Below, one piece after another: positions 1-9,825 of a stretch of 64,000 bases of DNA (within the stretch, counting starts at the first letter, position 1; every line of letters begins with the position of its first letter). Below the pieces are notes generated by a model. The model ran no database searches. It saw only the letters and a list, made by a program, of their open reading frames with translations, and was not told the DNA's origin. Source of the DNA: Phycicoccus sp. HDW14 (GTDB lineage Bacteria; Actinomycetota; Actinomycetes; Actinomycetales; Dermatophilaceae); assembly GCF_011383005.1 (NCBI RefSeq), contig NZ_CP049935.1, positions 3,286,001 through 3,350,000 on the forward strand, read 5' to 3'. A program made the position numbers and the translations under genes.

Positions 1-4
1 ACGC

Positions 5-50
5 GACGAGGCCCCCGGTCGCGGATCGCTCCACGGCCGGGGGCCTCGTC
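5..50 (-). terminator. Terminator hairpin after the nuclease gene
   Basis: A perfect 14-bp stem (5-18 pairing with 37-50, arms rich in G and C, loop of 18 nt) begins a few bases past the stop codon of the minus-strand nuclease gene. Position and stem strength fit an intrinsic terminator; the usual T tract is lacking, as is common in high-GC actinobacteria. Confidence 0.7.
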
Positions 51-55
51 GTCGG

Positions 56-3000
56 TCAGCGCAGGCGCAGCGTCGACGTCACCGACTGACCCGTCGCGGG
101 CAGCGTGGTGCCCAGCGCGTACGTGCCCTTGGCCAGGCCGGACGTGCGGACCGCACCGACCCAGAGTGGCCCGACGGCCGACAGGGTGGTCCGGGACACC
201 ACCGTCGAGCCCTGCGTCAGCGTGACGACGGGCGCGGCGGTGGAGGCGAACCGGCCGTCGCAGTCACGGACGAGGGCGATGACCGGCACCGGAACCCCGC
301 GCGACAGCGTGAGCGTCGACCCGGCCGTGGGCACGACGTCGAGGCGGTACTCGACGACGACCTGCGCGGTCGTGGTCGCCACGTTGCCCCGGCTGTCGGT
401 GACGGTGACCGTCGCCGTGTGCTGCCCGGCCGTCGCGTACGTGTGCCCGATGGTGCGGGTGCCGGTGACGCCCTCGACCGTCGAGGTCGTGCCGTCACCC
501 CACTCGACCTTCACCGTCGCCGTGTCGCGCGGGTCGGTGACCGTGACCTTGAGCTGGGCGTTGTCCCGACCGCAGGAGACCGAGCCGTCGACGAACGCGG
601 CGTCGACGCGCGGCGGGCCGTCCGGGGCGAGCCCGACGATCACCGGGTCGTGGTCCGAGACGCGGTACTGGTCGGGCGCGTAGAGCGAGCCGACCTGGGC
701 CGCGGACTTGAACTCCGTGTTGTAGTCGAGGATCGCCGGCTCGTCGGAGTTGATGTGGTAGTCACCGACCCCGGTCACCTGCCCGACGAGCGACGCCGAG
801 CCGAGCGCGTGGTCGAGGTAGCCCCACTGCCCGTCGAAGGCGTACGAGTAGGCGTCCTCGCCCTGGTACTTGCGCACGAGGTTGGTGAAGCCGCCCGCCT
901 CGAGGGTGCGGATCGGGTCCTCCTTGGCGTAGGAGTTGTAGTCGCCGACGAGCAGGACGTCGTCGTCACCGGTGCCGGTGGGGTCGGTGCCGAGCCACTG
1001 CAGCAGCGCCTTGACCGAGTTGGTCCGGACGACGTTGCAGTTGCCCTGTCCGTCACCGGCATCCGCGACCTCGCAGGCCGAGCCCTTGGACTTCAGGTGG
1101 TTGACGTCGACGATGAACACGCCGCCGGTCGCGTTGACCTTCCACGCCTGGGCGAGGGAGGGACGGGCCCGCGGGGCGCTGTCGCCGCCGTTGACGAACT
1201 CCGGGGTGTTGAGCACCGAGGTGTTGCCGACCGGCGTGACGACGGACGGCTTGTAGATCGTCCCGACCTTGATGGCGTCCGAGCCGAGCACGTCGGTGCC
1301 ACCGGTGCGGGCGTCGACGTCGAGGTACGCGTACGTCCCCGGCGCCGTGGCCGCGTTGAGCCGCCCGACGAGGTCGGCGAGCGCGCTGCTCGGGCCGTAC
1401 CCGTCGTTCTCGATCTCGTTGACGCCGAACACGTCCGCGTCGAGCGCCTTCATCGCGGCGACCGTCTTGGCCGCCTGCCGCTCGAACTCCGCCGCGTTGT
1501 TCGCGCCGCGGCAGTCGGTGGCGGCACCGGCCGTCCCGGCGGTGCAGCCGGAGAAGGTGTTGAAGTAGTTGAGCAGGTTCATCCCGACGACCTGGACGTC
1601 GCCGCCCACGTCCGGCACGGACGACGGCCGCGGGTTGGCCGCCTCGAAGCGGATGCCGGCACCGGTCTGGTCGACCGGCCGCAGCCGGTAGGCGTTGCCG
1701 CTGGCGGCGTTCCCGGCCCACGTGTAGGTCATGACGCCGGTGGCGCCGGTGACGGTGTCGCCGCCGCGCAGGGTGTTCTCGGCCGACAGCGGCTGCCCGC
1801 CACGACCCCAGATGATCGGGTCGGGGTTCTGGGCCTGGGTGGCGTCGTCGACGATCAGGCGGTTGAGGGTGTTGGCCGCCTGGAGGGCGAGGGCCTCGGG
1901 ACCCGGGGCGACGACGTTGGTCGGCTGGCGCAGGCGCCCACCGGAGGAGACGACGACCTGGCCGAAGCGGCCGAGCTGGAAGTGCTCGGTGACCGACAGG
2001 GTCTGGGGAAGGTGACCGCCATGCCCTCGTACTGCTCGTAGGCGGTGGCGCTGGCCATCGGGAGGGCGAGCTCGGTGGGCGTCACCGTGCCGGTGCCGCA
2101 GACGGTGACACGCGTGGCGTCGGTGGAGATCTGGGTCTGGCCCTGGTTCTCGCCGGCCGTGCCGGTGACCGTCACGACGTCACCGCGAGAGACCAGGTCC
2201 TGGTTGCCGCCGTTGAAGACGAAGATGCCGTCGGAGGTGGCGGGGTCGCCGTCCCCGGTGTCCTGGAGGTAGAAGCCGCGCAGGTTCGGGCTGGCGCCCT
2301 CGTAGTCGGCGACGACGACGCCGCGCACGGTGGTCGTCTGGCCGGCGAGCGGGGTGGTGTCGCCGGCGCCCTGGACGACGCCGACCTTCGTGGCCGGCAG
2401 CGCGCAGCGGTCGACGTCCTCGGGGGTGGAGAAGGACCAGGTGCGGTCGGTGGCCATCGTGTCCGGCGGGTCGTTCGTGTCGACGTCGCTGACCGAGGCG
2501 GCGGTGACCGTGACCGTGCACGAGGCGCCGAAGGGCAGGTTCGCGGTCGGGTCGAGGGTGAAGGTCGTCGGGCCGCCGTTCAGGGCGAACGGGACGGCGG
2601 AGCCGGCGCAGGTCAGGGAGAAGGCCGAGGCCGGGGCCGTGACCGCCTCGCTGAACGTCACCGTGACGTCCGAGGTCACGGGGGCGGTCGACCCCGCGGC
2701 CGGGGTCACGGAGGCGACCGCGGGGGCGTCGTCCTCGACGGGCCCTCCGCCACAGGTGGCGGTGTGCGAGCCGAGCCCGTCGAAGGTGTCCTGCGGGTAG
2801 CCGTCCCACTCGGGCACCGGGTCGTACGCGTTCGTCGGGTCGGTGTCACCCACGCACACCTCGGTCTTGCGACGCAGGGTGTGGTTCTGCGTCGTGACGT
2901 CGCCGCTTCCCCAGACGACGAAGCCACCGATCTGGCCGATGGAGTCCAGGACCGCACCGCCCTGGCCGCCCTTGCGCAGGACGACGGTGTCGTCGCCGTT

Positions 3001-3381
3001 GTAGAACGCGCTCGAGGACGTCTGGTCAGCCGCGGCGAGGATCTGAGGGTTCGCCGGCGTGGCCGAGGTGCCCGTGTACGCGAGGACCCAGGTGTCGCCC
3101 GGCGCGACCGCGCCCGTCAGGGGGATGGTCAGCCCGGGCGTCGTGTTCGCGTTCGAGTACTGCTGGACGACGTACCCGCCGGCGGCGAGGTCGACGGGGG
3201 CGCCCGTCCCGTTGTAGATCTCGAGCGCCTTGTTGTTGCCCGAGCCCTCGACGTACTCCGAGAAGAAGAGGTCGGTGGCGGCGGCCGACGCGGGGGTGGG
3301 CGTCAGCGCGACGGGCGCGGCCAGGGCGAGGGCGCCGACGGCCACCCTCACCACGAGCCGACGCAACGGCATGCGGTTCAT
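56..3381 (-). CDS. ExeM/NucH-family extracellular endonuclease (one frameshift)
   Basis: Secreted multidomain nuclease, about 1108 aa once one missing base is restored. It starts with a Sec signal peptide (MNRMPLRRL, hydrophobic stretch, cleavage near ASAA). In order follow a lamin-tail domain (FFSEYVEGSGNNKALEIYNG), an Ig-like Big_5 domain (around 180-300), an OB-fold region typical of ExeM/NucH proteins, an endonuclease/exonuclease/phosphatase domain (GMNLLNYFNTF, NEIEND, GDYNSY, SDHDPV), and a PKD-like domain (VEWGDG). The EEP motifs NEIE, DYN and SDHDP supply the metal and catalytic residues. The frame breaks in the run of four G at 2005-2008: the N-terminal part reads to EGMAVTF and the next frame continues with PQTLSVTEHF. 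Probably a sequencing deletion. The family degrades extracellular DNA for phosphate or nutrients; substrate here is inferred from the family. Confidence 0.88.
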
Positions 3382-3539
3382 GCATCCTCCTGGGTCCTGC
3401 GGGGAGCGCCGACCTGTCCTCGACGGCTCGACCCGCTCACGGTGGCTCGGAACGTAGCACCGGGAAACGACCTCGACCACTCGAGCGACCACCCGATCCG
3501 TGAACGGTCGGCGAACCCTCGATGGACCCGGGCGCGGGT

Positions 3540-4078
3540 TCACCGGCGGGTCACCCGGAGGACGAGGCAGTCGACGGCAGGCGGCGGGTGGAACGCCGAG
3601 CGCGGCACGCGCCGGACCACCGCCACCGAGCACTCGCCGGCCCAGCGCCCGGCTCCCGGGGCGCGCAGCTCGACCCACCGTCGGGCCGCGGCCTGCTGGA
3701 GCACCAGGTCGGCCTGCACGAGCCGGGACCCGCGGGACGTCAGGCGGCGCAGCAGCGCGCTCGAGCCGTCGAACGGAGGGTTGCCGACCACCGGAACGGG
3801 GTGCGCGGCAGCCGCAGGTCCCGGACGTCGGCGCGCACCACCGTGAGCCGTGGCGAGTCGATGCGCCGCAGGGCGGCCAGGCGACCCGGGTGCAGCTCGA
3901 CGGCCACGACGCGGGCGCCGCGCGCGAGGAGGTGGCGGGTCAGCGTCCCGGTGCCCGCACCGGGGTCGAGGACGAGGTCGCCCGGCGACACACCGCTGGC
4001 GGTGACGACGCGTCGGGCCGTGGAGTCAGAGAGTCGGTGCCATCCCCAGCTCGTGCTCCGCGGGCCGGAGGCGGACAC
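3540..4078 (-). CDS. erm: Erm(37)-like 23S rRNA adenine N6-methyltransferase (one frameshift)
   Basis: S-adenosylmethionine-dependent rRNA methylase of the KsgA/Erm family, 179 aa after restoring one base near 3790. Seen: the N-terminal GWHRL segment, the SAM-binding loop LDPGAGTGTLT, the acidic VAVELHPGRL, the adenine-pocket motif NPPF, and a C-terminal FHPPPAVDCLVL. The size and the GWHRL start resemble Erm(37) of Mycobacterium tuberculosis, which lacks the C-terminal domain of classical Erm proteins. By family it methylates the macrolide-lincosamide-streptogramin site (A2058 region) of 23S rRNA and gives resistance. GTG start at 4078 keeps the conserved N terminus; no good Shine-Dalgarno is seen. 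A 26-codon reading frame (ATG at 4106) overlaps the start. KsgA is less likely because the protein is too short and lacks its start motif. Confidence 0.8.
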
Positions 4079-4258
4079 GGCAGGTCACCGTGGTGATCGT
4101 GAACATGCGGCGACGGTAGATCGTGACCCGCTGTGCAGCAACGGATTATCAGTGGTCTCGACGGCCGCCGGACCCGGGTGTCGCTCGGGCTCCAGCCGGC
4201 GCCTCGTGCCGCTAGCGTGGCCGGAGGGCATTCGGGGCACGACGGAGGGAAGCACGAC

Positions 4259-4465
4259 ATGGCGTTCAGCACGGGCGACGAGGTCAGCTGGAACACCTCG
4301 CAGGGCAGCACCCACGGCACGGTCAGGGAGAAGCGCACGAGCGACTTCCAGCACGACGGGCAGACGTTCAAACCCACCGACGACGACCCGTACTACATCG
4401 TCGAGTCGGCGAAGACCGGCGCCACCGCGGCCCACAAGGAGTCGGCGCTGAGGAAGCACTCGTGA
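4259..4465 (+). CDS. DUF2945 (hypervirulence-associated TUDOR-domain) protein
   Basis: A 68-aa protein beginning MAFSTGDEVSWNTSQGSTHG and containing TVREKRTSDFQHDGQ and the ending VESAKTGATAAHKESALRKH. This is the typical whole length and pattern of the DUF2945 family, a small SH3/Tudor-like beta-barrel of unknown biochemical function. The ATG at 4259 follows a GGAGGG-type ribosome site about 10 nt upstream. Its stop overlaps the GTG start of the next gene by four bases, so the two are co-translated. Confidence 0.82.
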   Translation: MAFSTGDEVSWNTSQGSTHGTVREKRTSDFQHDGQTFKPTDDDPYYIVESAKTGATAAHKESALRKHS

Positions 4466-4779
4466 GCCCGGTCCCCCCGAAGGACGTCCAGCGGGCCGCG
4501 GCCCGGGCCGTCCGCTGGATCGGCGAGGGGCGGGCGGGGGAGGGCTTCACGACGACGGGGCGTCGCCGGGCCACGCAGCTCGCCGGTGCCGAGGACGTGA
4601 GCACGGACGTGCTGCGCCGGATGCGCGACTACTTCTCGCGGCACGCCGCCGACAAGGAGGCCGCGGGGTTCCAGCGCGGCGGGGCGGGCTACCCCAGCCC
4701 GGGACGGGTCGCCTGGGACGCGTGGGGTGGCGACGCCGGCGAGCGCTGGGCCAACAGCCGGAAGTTCACCGAGGACTGA
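4462..4779 (+). CDS. Conserved small protein, function unknown
   Basis: 105 aa, GTG start overlapping the upstream stop (GTGA). The sequence has VRWIGEGRAGEGFT, a run of basic and helical residues (RRMRDYFSRHAADKEAAGF) and the C-terminal GYPSPGRVAWDAWGGDAGERWA. The last motif recurs in small proteins of actinobacteria and phages, but I know no function. No signal peptide or membrane segment. The tight coupling to the DUF2945 gene suggests a shared role. Confidence 0.7.
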   Translation: MSPVPPKDVQRAAARAVRWIGEGRAGEGFTTTGRRRATQLAGAEDVSTDVLRRMRDYFSRHAADKEAAGFQRGGAGYPSPGRVAWDAWGGDAGERWANSRKFTED

Positions 4780-4784
4780 CCGCC

Positions 4785-4867
4785 GGGACGGCTCGCGAGC
4801 CGTCCCGCTCGTCGCGAGCCGCGCCGGTCGGGCTCGGGAGGACCGGACCGGCTCGCGAGCCGGTCCG
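4785..4867. terminator. Two perfect palindromes between convergent genes
   Basis: Two perfect palindromes sit between the convergent small-protein and acyl-CoA dehydrogenase genes: a 22-nt one at 4785-4806 and a 24-nt one at 4844-4867. Both share the 12-nt core GGCTCGCGAGCC and differ in the flanks, where changes are compensated on both sides. They could act as bidirectional terminators; without a loop they can also extrude as cruciforms. Confidence 0.55.
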
Positions 4868-4892
4868 TCCTCGTCGCCCGGCCGCACCGCGG

Positions 4893-6074
4893 TCAGCCGA
4901 GGTGGCCGCGGACGCTCGCGTGCCCCTTGAGCAGGTTGCGGGCGATGGTCCGGCGCTGGATCTCGTCGGTGCCCTCGTAGATGCGCAGCAGCCGCAGCTC
5001 GCGGTACCAGCGCTCGAGCGGCAGGTCGCGGGTGTAGCCCATCCCGCCGTGCACCTGGAGCATCCGGTCGACGATCTGGTTGGCGTGCACCCCGCCGAAC
5101 AGCTTGGCCGTCGACTGCGCCTGGCGCGAGTCGCGCCCGGCATCCACCTGCCACGCGGCGGACAGGACGAGCCAGCGCAGCGCCTCGATCTCGACGGCCG
5201 AGTCGGCGATCATCCACTGGATGGCCTGCCGCTCGGCGATCGGCTTCCCGAAGGTCACCCGGGTGCGCGCGTGCTCCATCGCCATCTCGACCATCCGCTC
5301 GCAGCCGCCGAGGGCGCGCGCCGGCAGCAGGTAGCGGCCCTTGCCGATCCACTGCATGGCCAGCGCGAAGCCCTTCCCGACCTCGCCGAGCACCGCCGAC
5401 CCGGGCACGCGGACGTCGTCGAAGGTCAGCGCCGCCGGACCCCACTCGCCCATCGTGTCGATCGGGTGCGAGGTCCATCCGCGGTCGCGGTCGACGAGGA
5501 AGCAGGTGACCGACTCGCCGGTGCGTCCCTCCGCGTGCGCCTCGGGGTCGGTGACGGCGAAGACCATGACGAAGTCGGCCTCGTGCCCGCCGGTGATGAA
5601 GGTCTTCTCGCCGTTGATCACCCAGTCGTCGCCGTCCTGGCGGGCAGCGGTGCGGATGGCCCGCGCGTCCGACCCGGCCCCGGGCTCGGTGATGGCGAAG
5701 CAGCTGCGCCGCGTGCCCTCGATGGTGGGCCGCAGGTACTCGTCCTGCTGGCTCTCCGAGGCGTTGAAGAGGATGTTGTCGGCCTCGCCGGCGAACCGGA
5801 ACGGGACGAACGAGCGCCCGAGCTCGACCTCGACGAGCGCCGCCATGACGGCCGACAGGCCCATCCCGCCGTACTCCTCGGGCGTCAGCACTCCGAAGAA
5901 GCCGGCCTCGCGGGCGGTGTCCTGCAGCCGTTTCAGCTCCTCGGCGGGCAGGCCGCGTTCGTGCCGACGCTCGCGGGCGAGGACGTCCTGCTCGAGCGGC
6001 ATGACCTCCTTCTCGACGAAGGTCCGCACCCACTGGCGGATGTCGCGCTCGTCGTCGGTGAGGTCGAGGTCCAT
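4893..6074 (-). CDS. Acyl-CoA dehydrogenase
   Basis: 393 aa, full length for the family. FAD-dependent dehydrogenation of an acyl-CoA thioester to the enoyl-CoA in fatty-acid or branched-chain breakdown. Seen: N-terminal helical domain with the FFGVLTPEEYGGMG motif, the middle-domain signature CFAITEPGAGSDA, the flavin-contact segment ITGG, the second signature QVHGGMGYTRDLPLERWYRE and the YEGTDEIQRRTIARN end. The catalytic base position falls in the C-terminal domain near RIYEGTDE, as in medium-chain enzymes; chain-length preference cannot be told. Transcribed alone, convergent with the upstream pair. Confidence 0.92.
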   Translation of the reverse strand: MDLDLTDDERDIRQWVRTFVEKEVMPLEQDVLARERRHERGLPAEELKRLQDTAREAGFFGVLTPEEYGGMGLSAVMAALVEVELGRSFVPFRFAGEADNILFNASESQQDEYLRPTIEGTRRSCFAITEPGAGSDARAIRTAARQDGDDWVINGEKTFITGGHEADFVMVFAVTDPEAHAEGRTGESVTCFLVDRDRGWTSHPIDTMGEWGPAALTFDDVRVPGSAVLGEVGKGFALAMQWIGKGRYLLPARALGGCERMVEMAMEHARTRVTFGKPIAERQAIQWMIADSAVEIEALRWLVLSAAWQVDAGRDSRQAQSTAKLFGGVHANQIVDRMLQVHGGMGYTRDLPLERWYRELRLLRIYEGTDEIQRRTIARNLLKGHASVRGHLG

Positions 6075-6312
6075 CGGTCGTGCTCCCGTCGGTCGGCGTG
6101 CCCCGGGACGTCGGTGGCCCGGGGCACCCCCCGATCATCACCCCTGCCGCTGCGCGTCGGGGCCGCGCGCGTCGGACCGATGAGTTCCGGCCCCCGCGCC
6201 GGTCAACCCCCACGAGGGCACCGGTGGGTGACCCTTGCCGGGGCGCCACGGCCTCGGGACACTGGACGACACCGCCCGCCGACCACTCGGGCGGGAGACG
6301 GAAGGGGCCGGC

Positions 6313-7469
6313 ATGTCCGACGCAGCCATCCACGTGCTCGTGGGGACGAGCAAGGGAGCCTTCGTCCTCGACGGGGACGCCGACCGGTCCGGATGGACCG
6401 TGCGCGGCCCGTACTGCGACGGGTGGCCGGTCAACCACGTCGTCGGGGACCCCGGGACCGGCACGATGTGGGCCGGCGGCGGGGGCGACTGGTCGGGCGC
6501 CGGGGTCTGGCGCTCCGACGACGCCGGGCACACCTGGGAGCTCACGAAGCTGACGACCGGCGAGATGGACACCTGGGCGGCGAACGACCCGGGCTTCGCG
6601 GCGATGATCGGGTGGACGGAGGAGCCGGCGCCCTTCGGCGACGCGTTCTCGCAGGTGTGGTCGCTCGCCCGCGTCGGTGACCGCCTCTACGCCGGCACCA
6701 AGCCCGCCACCCTCCTCGTGAGCGACGACGACGGTCGCACGTGGTCGGAGGTCAAGGGCCTCACCGACCACCCGTCGCGGCCGGAGTGGAATCCCGGCGG
6801 CGCGGGGTTGGTGCTCCACACGATCGTCGCCGACCCGGCGGACCCCGAGCGGATGTGGGTCGGCATCTCGGCGGCCGGCGTGTTCGTCACCCGCGACGGC
6901 GGGGTGACGTGGGAGCGGGCCAACGACCTCGCCGAGTCGGCCGCCGACGGCACGGCCGAGCACCCCGCGGAGCCGTCGGAGGGGCAGGTCGGCCACTGCG
7001 TCCACCACCTCGAGCACGCCGAGGGCGACCTGCTCTACCAGCAGAACCACCACGGGGTGTGGCGCTCGGACGACGGGGCGGCACCTGGCGAGACGTCACC
7101 GAGGGCCTCCCGTCGACCTTCGGCTTCCCGCTCCAGACCCATCCGCGCGACCCGCAGACCGTGTGGACGTTGCCGCTGAACGGCGACATGGCCGGGCGCT
7201 ACCCGCCGGATGCGGCTGCGGCGGTGTGGCGTTCGCGCGACGGCGGCGCCTCGTGGGAGGCCCGTCGCGACGGCCTGCCGCAGCAGTCGTGCTTCTTCAC
7301 CGTGCTGCGGCAGGCGATGAGCGGCGACCGCCAGGAGCCCGCCGGGGTGTACTTCGGCACCAACAGCGGGTCGGTGTTCGCCAGCCGCGACGAGGGCGAG
7401 ACGTGGGACGAGGTGGCCCGTCACCTGCCGACCGTGCTGGCCGTGGAGGTGCTCGAACCGCGAGGATGA
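6313..7469 (+). CDS. BNR/sialidase-like beta-propeller protein (one frameshift)
   Basis: About 385 aa after restoring one G in the run at 7074-7080. Built of repeated Asp-box (BNR) segments: WRSDDAGHTWE, LVSDDDGRTWSE, VTRDGGVTWE, WRSDDGGGTWRD, WRSRDGGASWE and ASRDEGETWDE. No signal peptide, so probably cytoplasmic. Proteins of this type are usually called exo-alpha-sialidase or glycosyl hydrolase, but the catalytic residues of true sialidases are not recognised here, so the enzymatic role is unproven. It lies four bases before the next gene and is probably co-transcribed with it. Confidence 0.78.
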
Positions 7470-7473
7470 GCCC

Positions 7474-8001
7474 GTGAGCAGCACCACGACGACGGCCGTC
7501 TCCTTCACCGCCACCCCCGAGGTGGTGCGCGGGGTGACGCTGCTGCGGCTGCCCACCGAGGCCAGCCGGGCCCTGCCCTCGCGCGGTCAGGTGGCCGTCA
7601 CGGGGATGCTCGACGGCGAGCCGTTCGAGACCGTCGTCGAGCCGGACGGTCGTCGGGGTCACTGGATCCGGCTGTCGGACAGGGCATCCGGCGAGGACGT
7701 CGAGGTGTCGCTCGCGGTGGCGGAGGAGTGGCCCGAGCCGTCGGTACCGGCCGACCTCACCGCGGCGCTCCACGACGCGCCGGACCACATCCGTGCGGTC
7801 TGGGACGACATCACCCCGATGGCCCGCTGGGAGTGGGTGCGCTGGGTCGGCGCCACCGCCAACCCGGACACCCGCGCCAAGCGCGTCGGGGTGAGCATCG
7901 ACAAGATCGACCACGGCAAGCGCCGCCCCTGCTGCTTCGACCTCTCCTCGTGCACCGACCCGGACGTCGCCCGCGGCGGCAAGCTGCCCGAGCCGTCCTG
8001 A
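7474..8001 (+). CDS. YdeI/OmdA-family protein with DUF1905 domain
   Basis: 175 aa. The N-terminal half (VSFTATPEVVRGVTLLRLP, PSRGQVAVTGMLDGEPF) matches the DUF1905 beta-barrel. The C-terminal part ending TPMARWEWVRWVGATANPDT then KRRPCCFDLSSC is the bacteriocin-protection YdeI/OmpD-associated segment. Biochemical function is not known for the family. GTG start at 7474, five bases after the BNR gene. Confidence 0.8.
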   Translation: MSSTTTTAVSFTATPEVVRGVTLLRLPTEASRALPSRGQVAVTGMLDGEPFETVVEPDGRRGHWIRLSDRASGEDVEVSLAVAEEWPEPSVPADLTAALHDAPDHIRAVWDDITPMARWEWVRWVGATANPDTRAKRVGVSIDKIDHGKRRPCCFDLSSCTDPDVARGGKLPEPS

Positions 8002-8020
8002 CCCGGGCGCCCCCAAGTTC

Positions 8021-8075
8021 CCGGAGTCGAGGGCGGAAGTGGTCGTTCCGGCAGCCACTTGCGCACTCGACTCGG
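8021..8075. repeat. Dispersed inverted repeat, copy 1
   Basis: An imperfect hairpin of about 20 bp (8021-8042 with 8054-8075, loop of about 11 nt) lies between the YdeI-like gene and the ABC-F gene. The arms contain GAGTCGAG and AAGTGG. It shares the TCGAG core and general form with the elements at 13,604, 14,758, 23,231 and 37,458. It may also end transcription of the upstream operon. Confidence 0.6.
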
Positions 8076-8164
8076 CAGAGTCCGGGCGACCTGCCCGCGT
8101 CCCCCCGCGACCGCACCCGGACCCGCGCACCTCTCCCGGAGCGGGGGCCACCTACGATCGCGGC

Positions 8165-9815
8165 ATGAGTGCCGACCTCGTCGCCAAGGGCCTGGCCGGG
8201 GGGTACGCACACCGCACCCTCTTCGAGTCCCTCGACCTCACGGTCGCCCCGGGCGACGTCGTCGGCGTGGTGGGGCCAACGGCGCCGGGAAGACGACGCT
8301 GCTGCGCCTCCTCGCCGGCGACCTCGAGCCGCTGGCCGGCACCATCGCCACCGCGCCCGCCGACGCGTTCGTCGGCTGGCTGCCGCAGGAGCACGAGCGC
8401 CTGCCCGGGGAGGGCATCGCGGGGTACGTCGCGCGCCGCACCGGAGCCGCGGCGGCGACCATCGCGATGGAGGCCGCGGCCTCGGCGATGGCCGACCCCG
8501 ACGCCCCGTCCACGGCCGGCGACGCCTTCGCCCACGCCCTCGACCACTGGCAGGCCACCGGAGCACCCGACCTCGGGGAACGGCTGCCACCGGCGCTCGC
8601 CGACCTCGGCCTCGACCTCCCGCCGGACACCCCGATGACCGCGCTCTCGGGCGGTCAGGCGGCCCGGGTGGCCCTGGCGGCCCTGCTGCTCAGCCGCTTC
8701 GACGTCGTCCTCCTCGACGAGCCGACGAACGACCTCGACCTCGCCGGGCTGCGGCGGCTCGAGGACGTCGTCCGCGGGATGCGCGCCGGCGTCGTCCTCG
8801 TCTCGCACGACCGCGAGTTCCTCTCGCGGGTCGTCACCCGCATCGTCGAGCTCGACCTCGCCCAGCACTCGGTCGCGGTCTTCGACGGCGGGTACGACGC
8901 CTACCTCGAGGAGCGGGCGGTCGCGCGCCGTCACGCGCGGGAGGCCTACGAGGAGTTCGCCTCGACGAAGGCCGACCTCGAGGGTCGGGCCCGCACCCAG
9001 CGCGAGTGGAGCTCGCAGGGCGTCCGCAACGCGATGCGTAAGAGCCCGGACAACGACAAGATCCGCCGGAAGGCGCAGGCGGAGTCCTCGGAGAAGCAGG
9101 CTCGCAAGGTGCGCCAGATGGAGTCGCGGATCGCGCGGCTGGACGAGGTCGCCGAGCCGCGCAAGGAGTGGCAGCTGCAGTTCAGCATCGGCCGGGCGCC
9201 CCGCTCGAGCTCGGTCGTGGCGACCCTCGACGACGCAGCGGTCCGGCTGGGGGAGTTCGACTTCGGGCCGGCCTCGCTGCAGGTGGGCGCGGGGGAGCGG
9301 ATCGGCGTGACCGGCCCGAACGGCGCCGGCAAGACGACGCTGCTCCGCCTTCTCACCGGGCGGTTGGCACCCGACACCGGGCGCGCGAGCCGCGGGCCGT
9401 CGGTCGCCGTCGGCGAGATCGACCAGGCCCGCACCGGCCTCGCCGAGGACCGGCCGCTGGGCGCGGCGGTCGAGGACGCCCTGCCGCAGCTGGCGCCGGC
9501 CGACGTCCGCACCCTCCTCGCGAAGTTCGGGCTGAGGGCCGACCAGGTGGCGACACCCGTCGGCGGCCTCTCACCCGGCGAGCGCACCCGCGCGGCGATG
9601 GCCCTGCTCCAGGCGCGGGGGTGAACGTCCTCGTGCTCGACGAGCCGACGAACCACCTCGACCTGCCCGCCATCGAGCAGCTCGAGTCGGCGCTGGAGTC
9701 CTACGACGGCACGCTGCTGCTCGTGACGCACGACCGCCGGCTGCTCGACGCCGTCCGGCTCGACCAGCGCTGGCACGTCGAGGACGGACGGGTCACGGTC
9801 ACGCACGTCGGCTGA
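8165..9815 (+). CDS. ABC-F family ATPase (two frameshifts)
   Basis: About 550 aa after restoring one C at 8276-8277 and one G at 9617-9621. Two ABC ATPase domains joined by a charged helical linker (around [21 protein letters not shown]), without membrane segments, which defines ABC-F. Walker A of domain 1 is rebuilt as GPNGAGKTT across the first break; domain 2 has [14 protein letters not shown]. Signature [17 protein letters not shown] and Walker [14 protein letters not shown] in domain 1; [14 protein letters not shown] then [13 protein letters not shown] in domain 2. The family acts on the ribosome, as a translation factor or an antibiotic-protection protein. Subfamily cannot be assigned by eye. 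Confidence 0.88.
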
Positions 9816-9825
9816 CGCCCCGGGC

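Noticed and set aside
56-3381. Nuclease split into two genes or a pseudogene
   Set aside because: One base restored in a G run joins all domains in order; same pattern occurs in many other genes.
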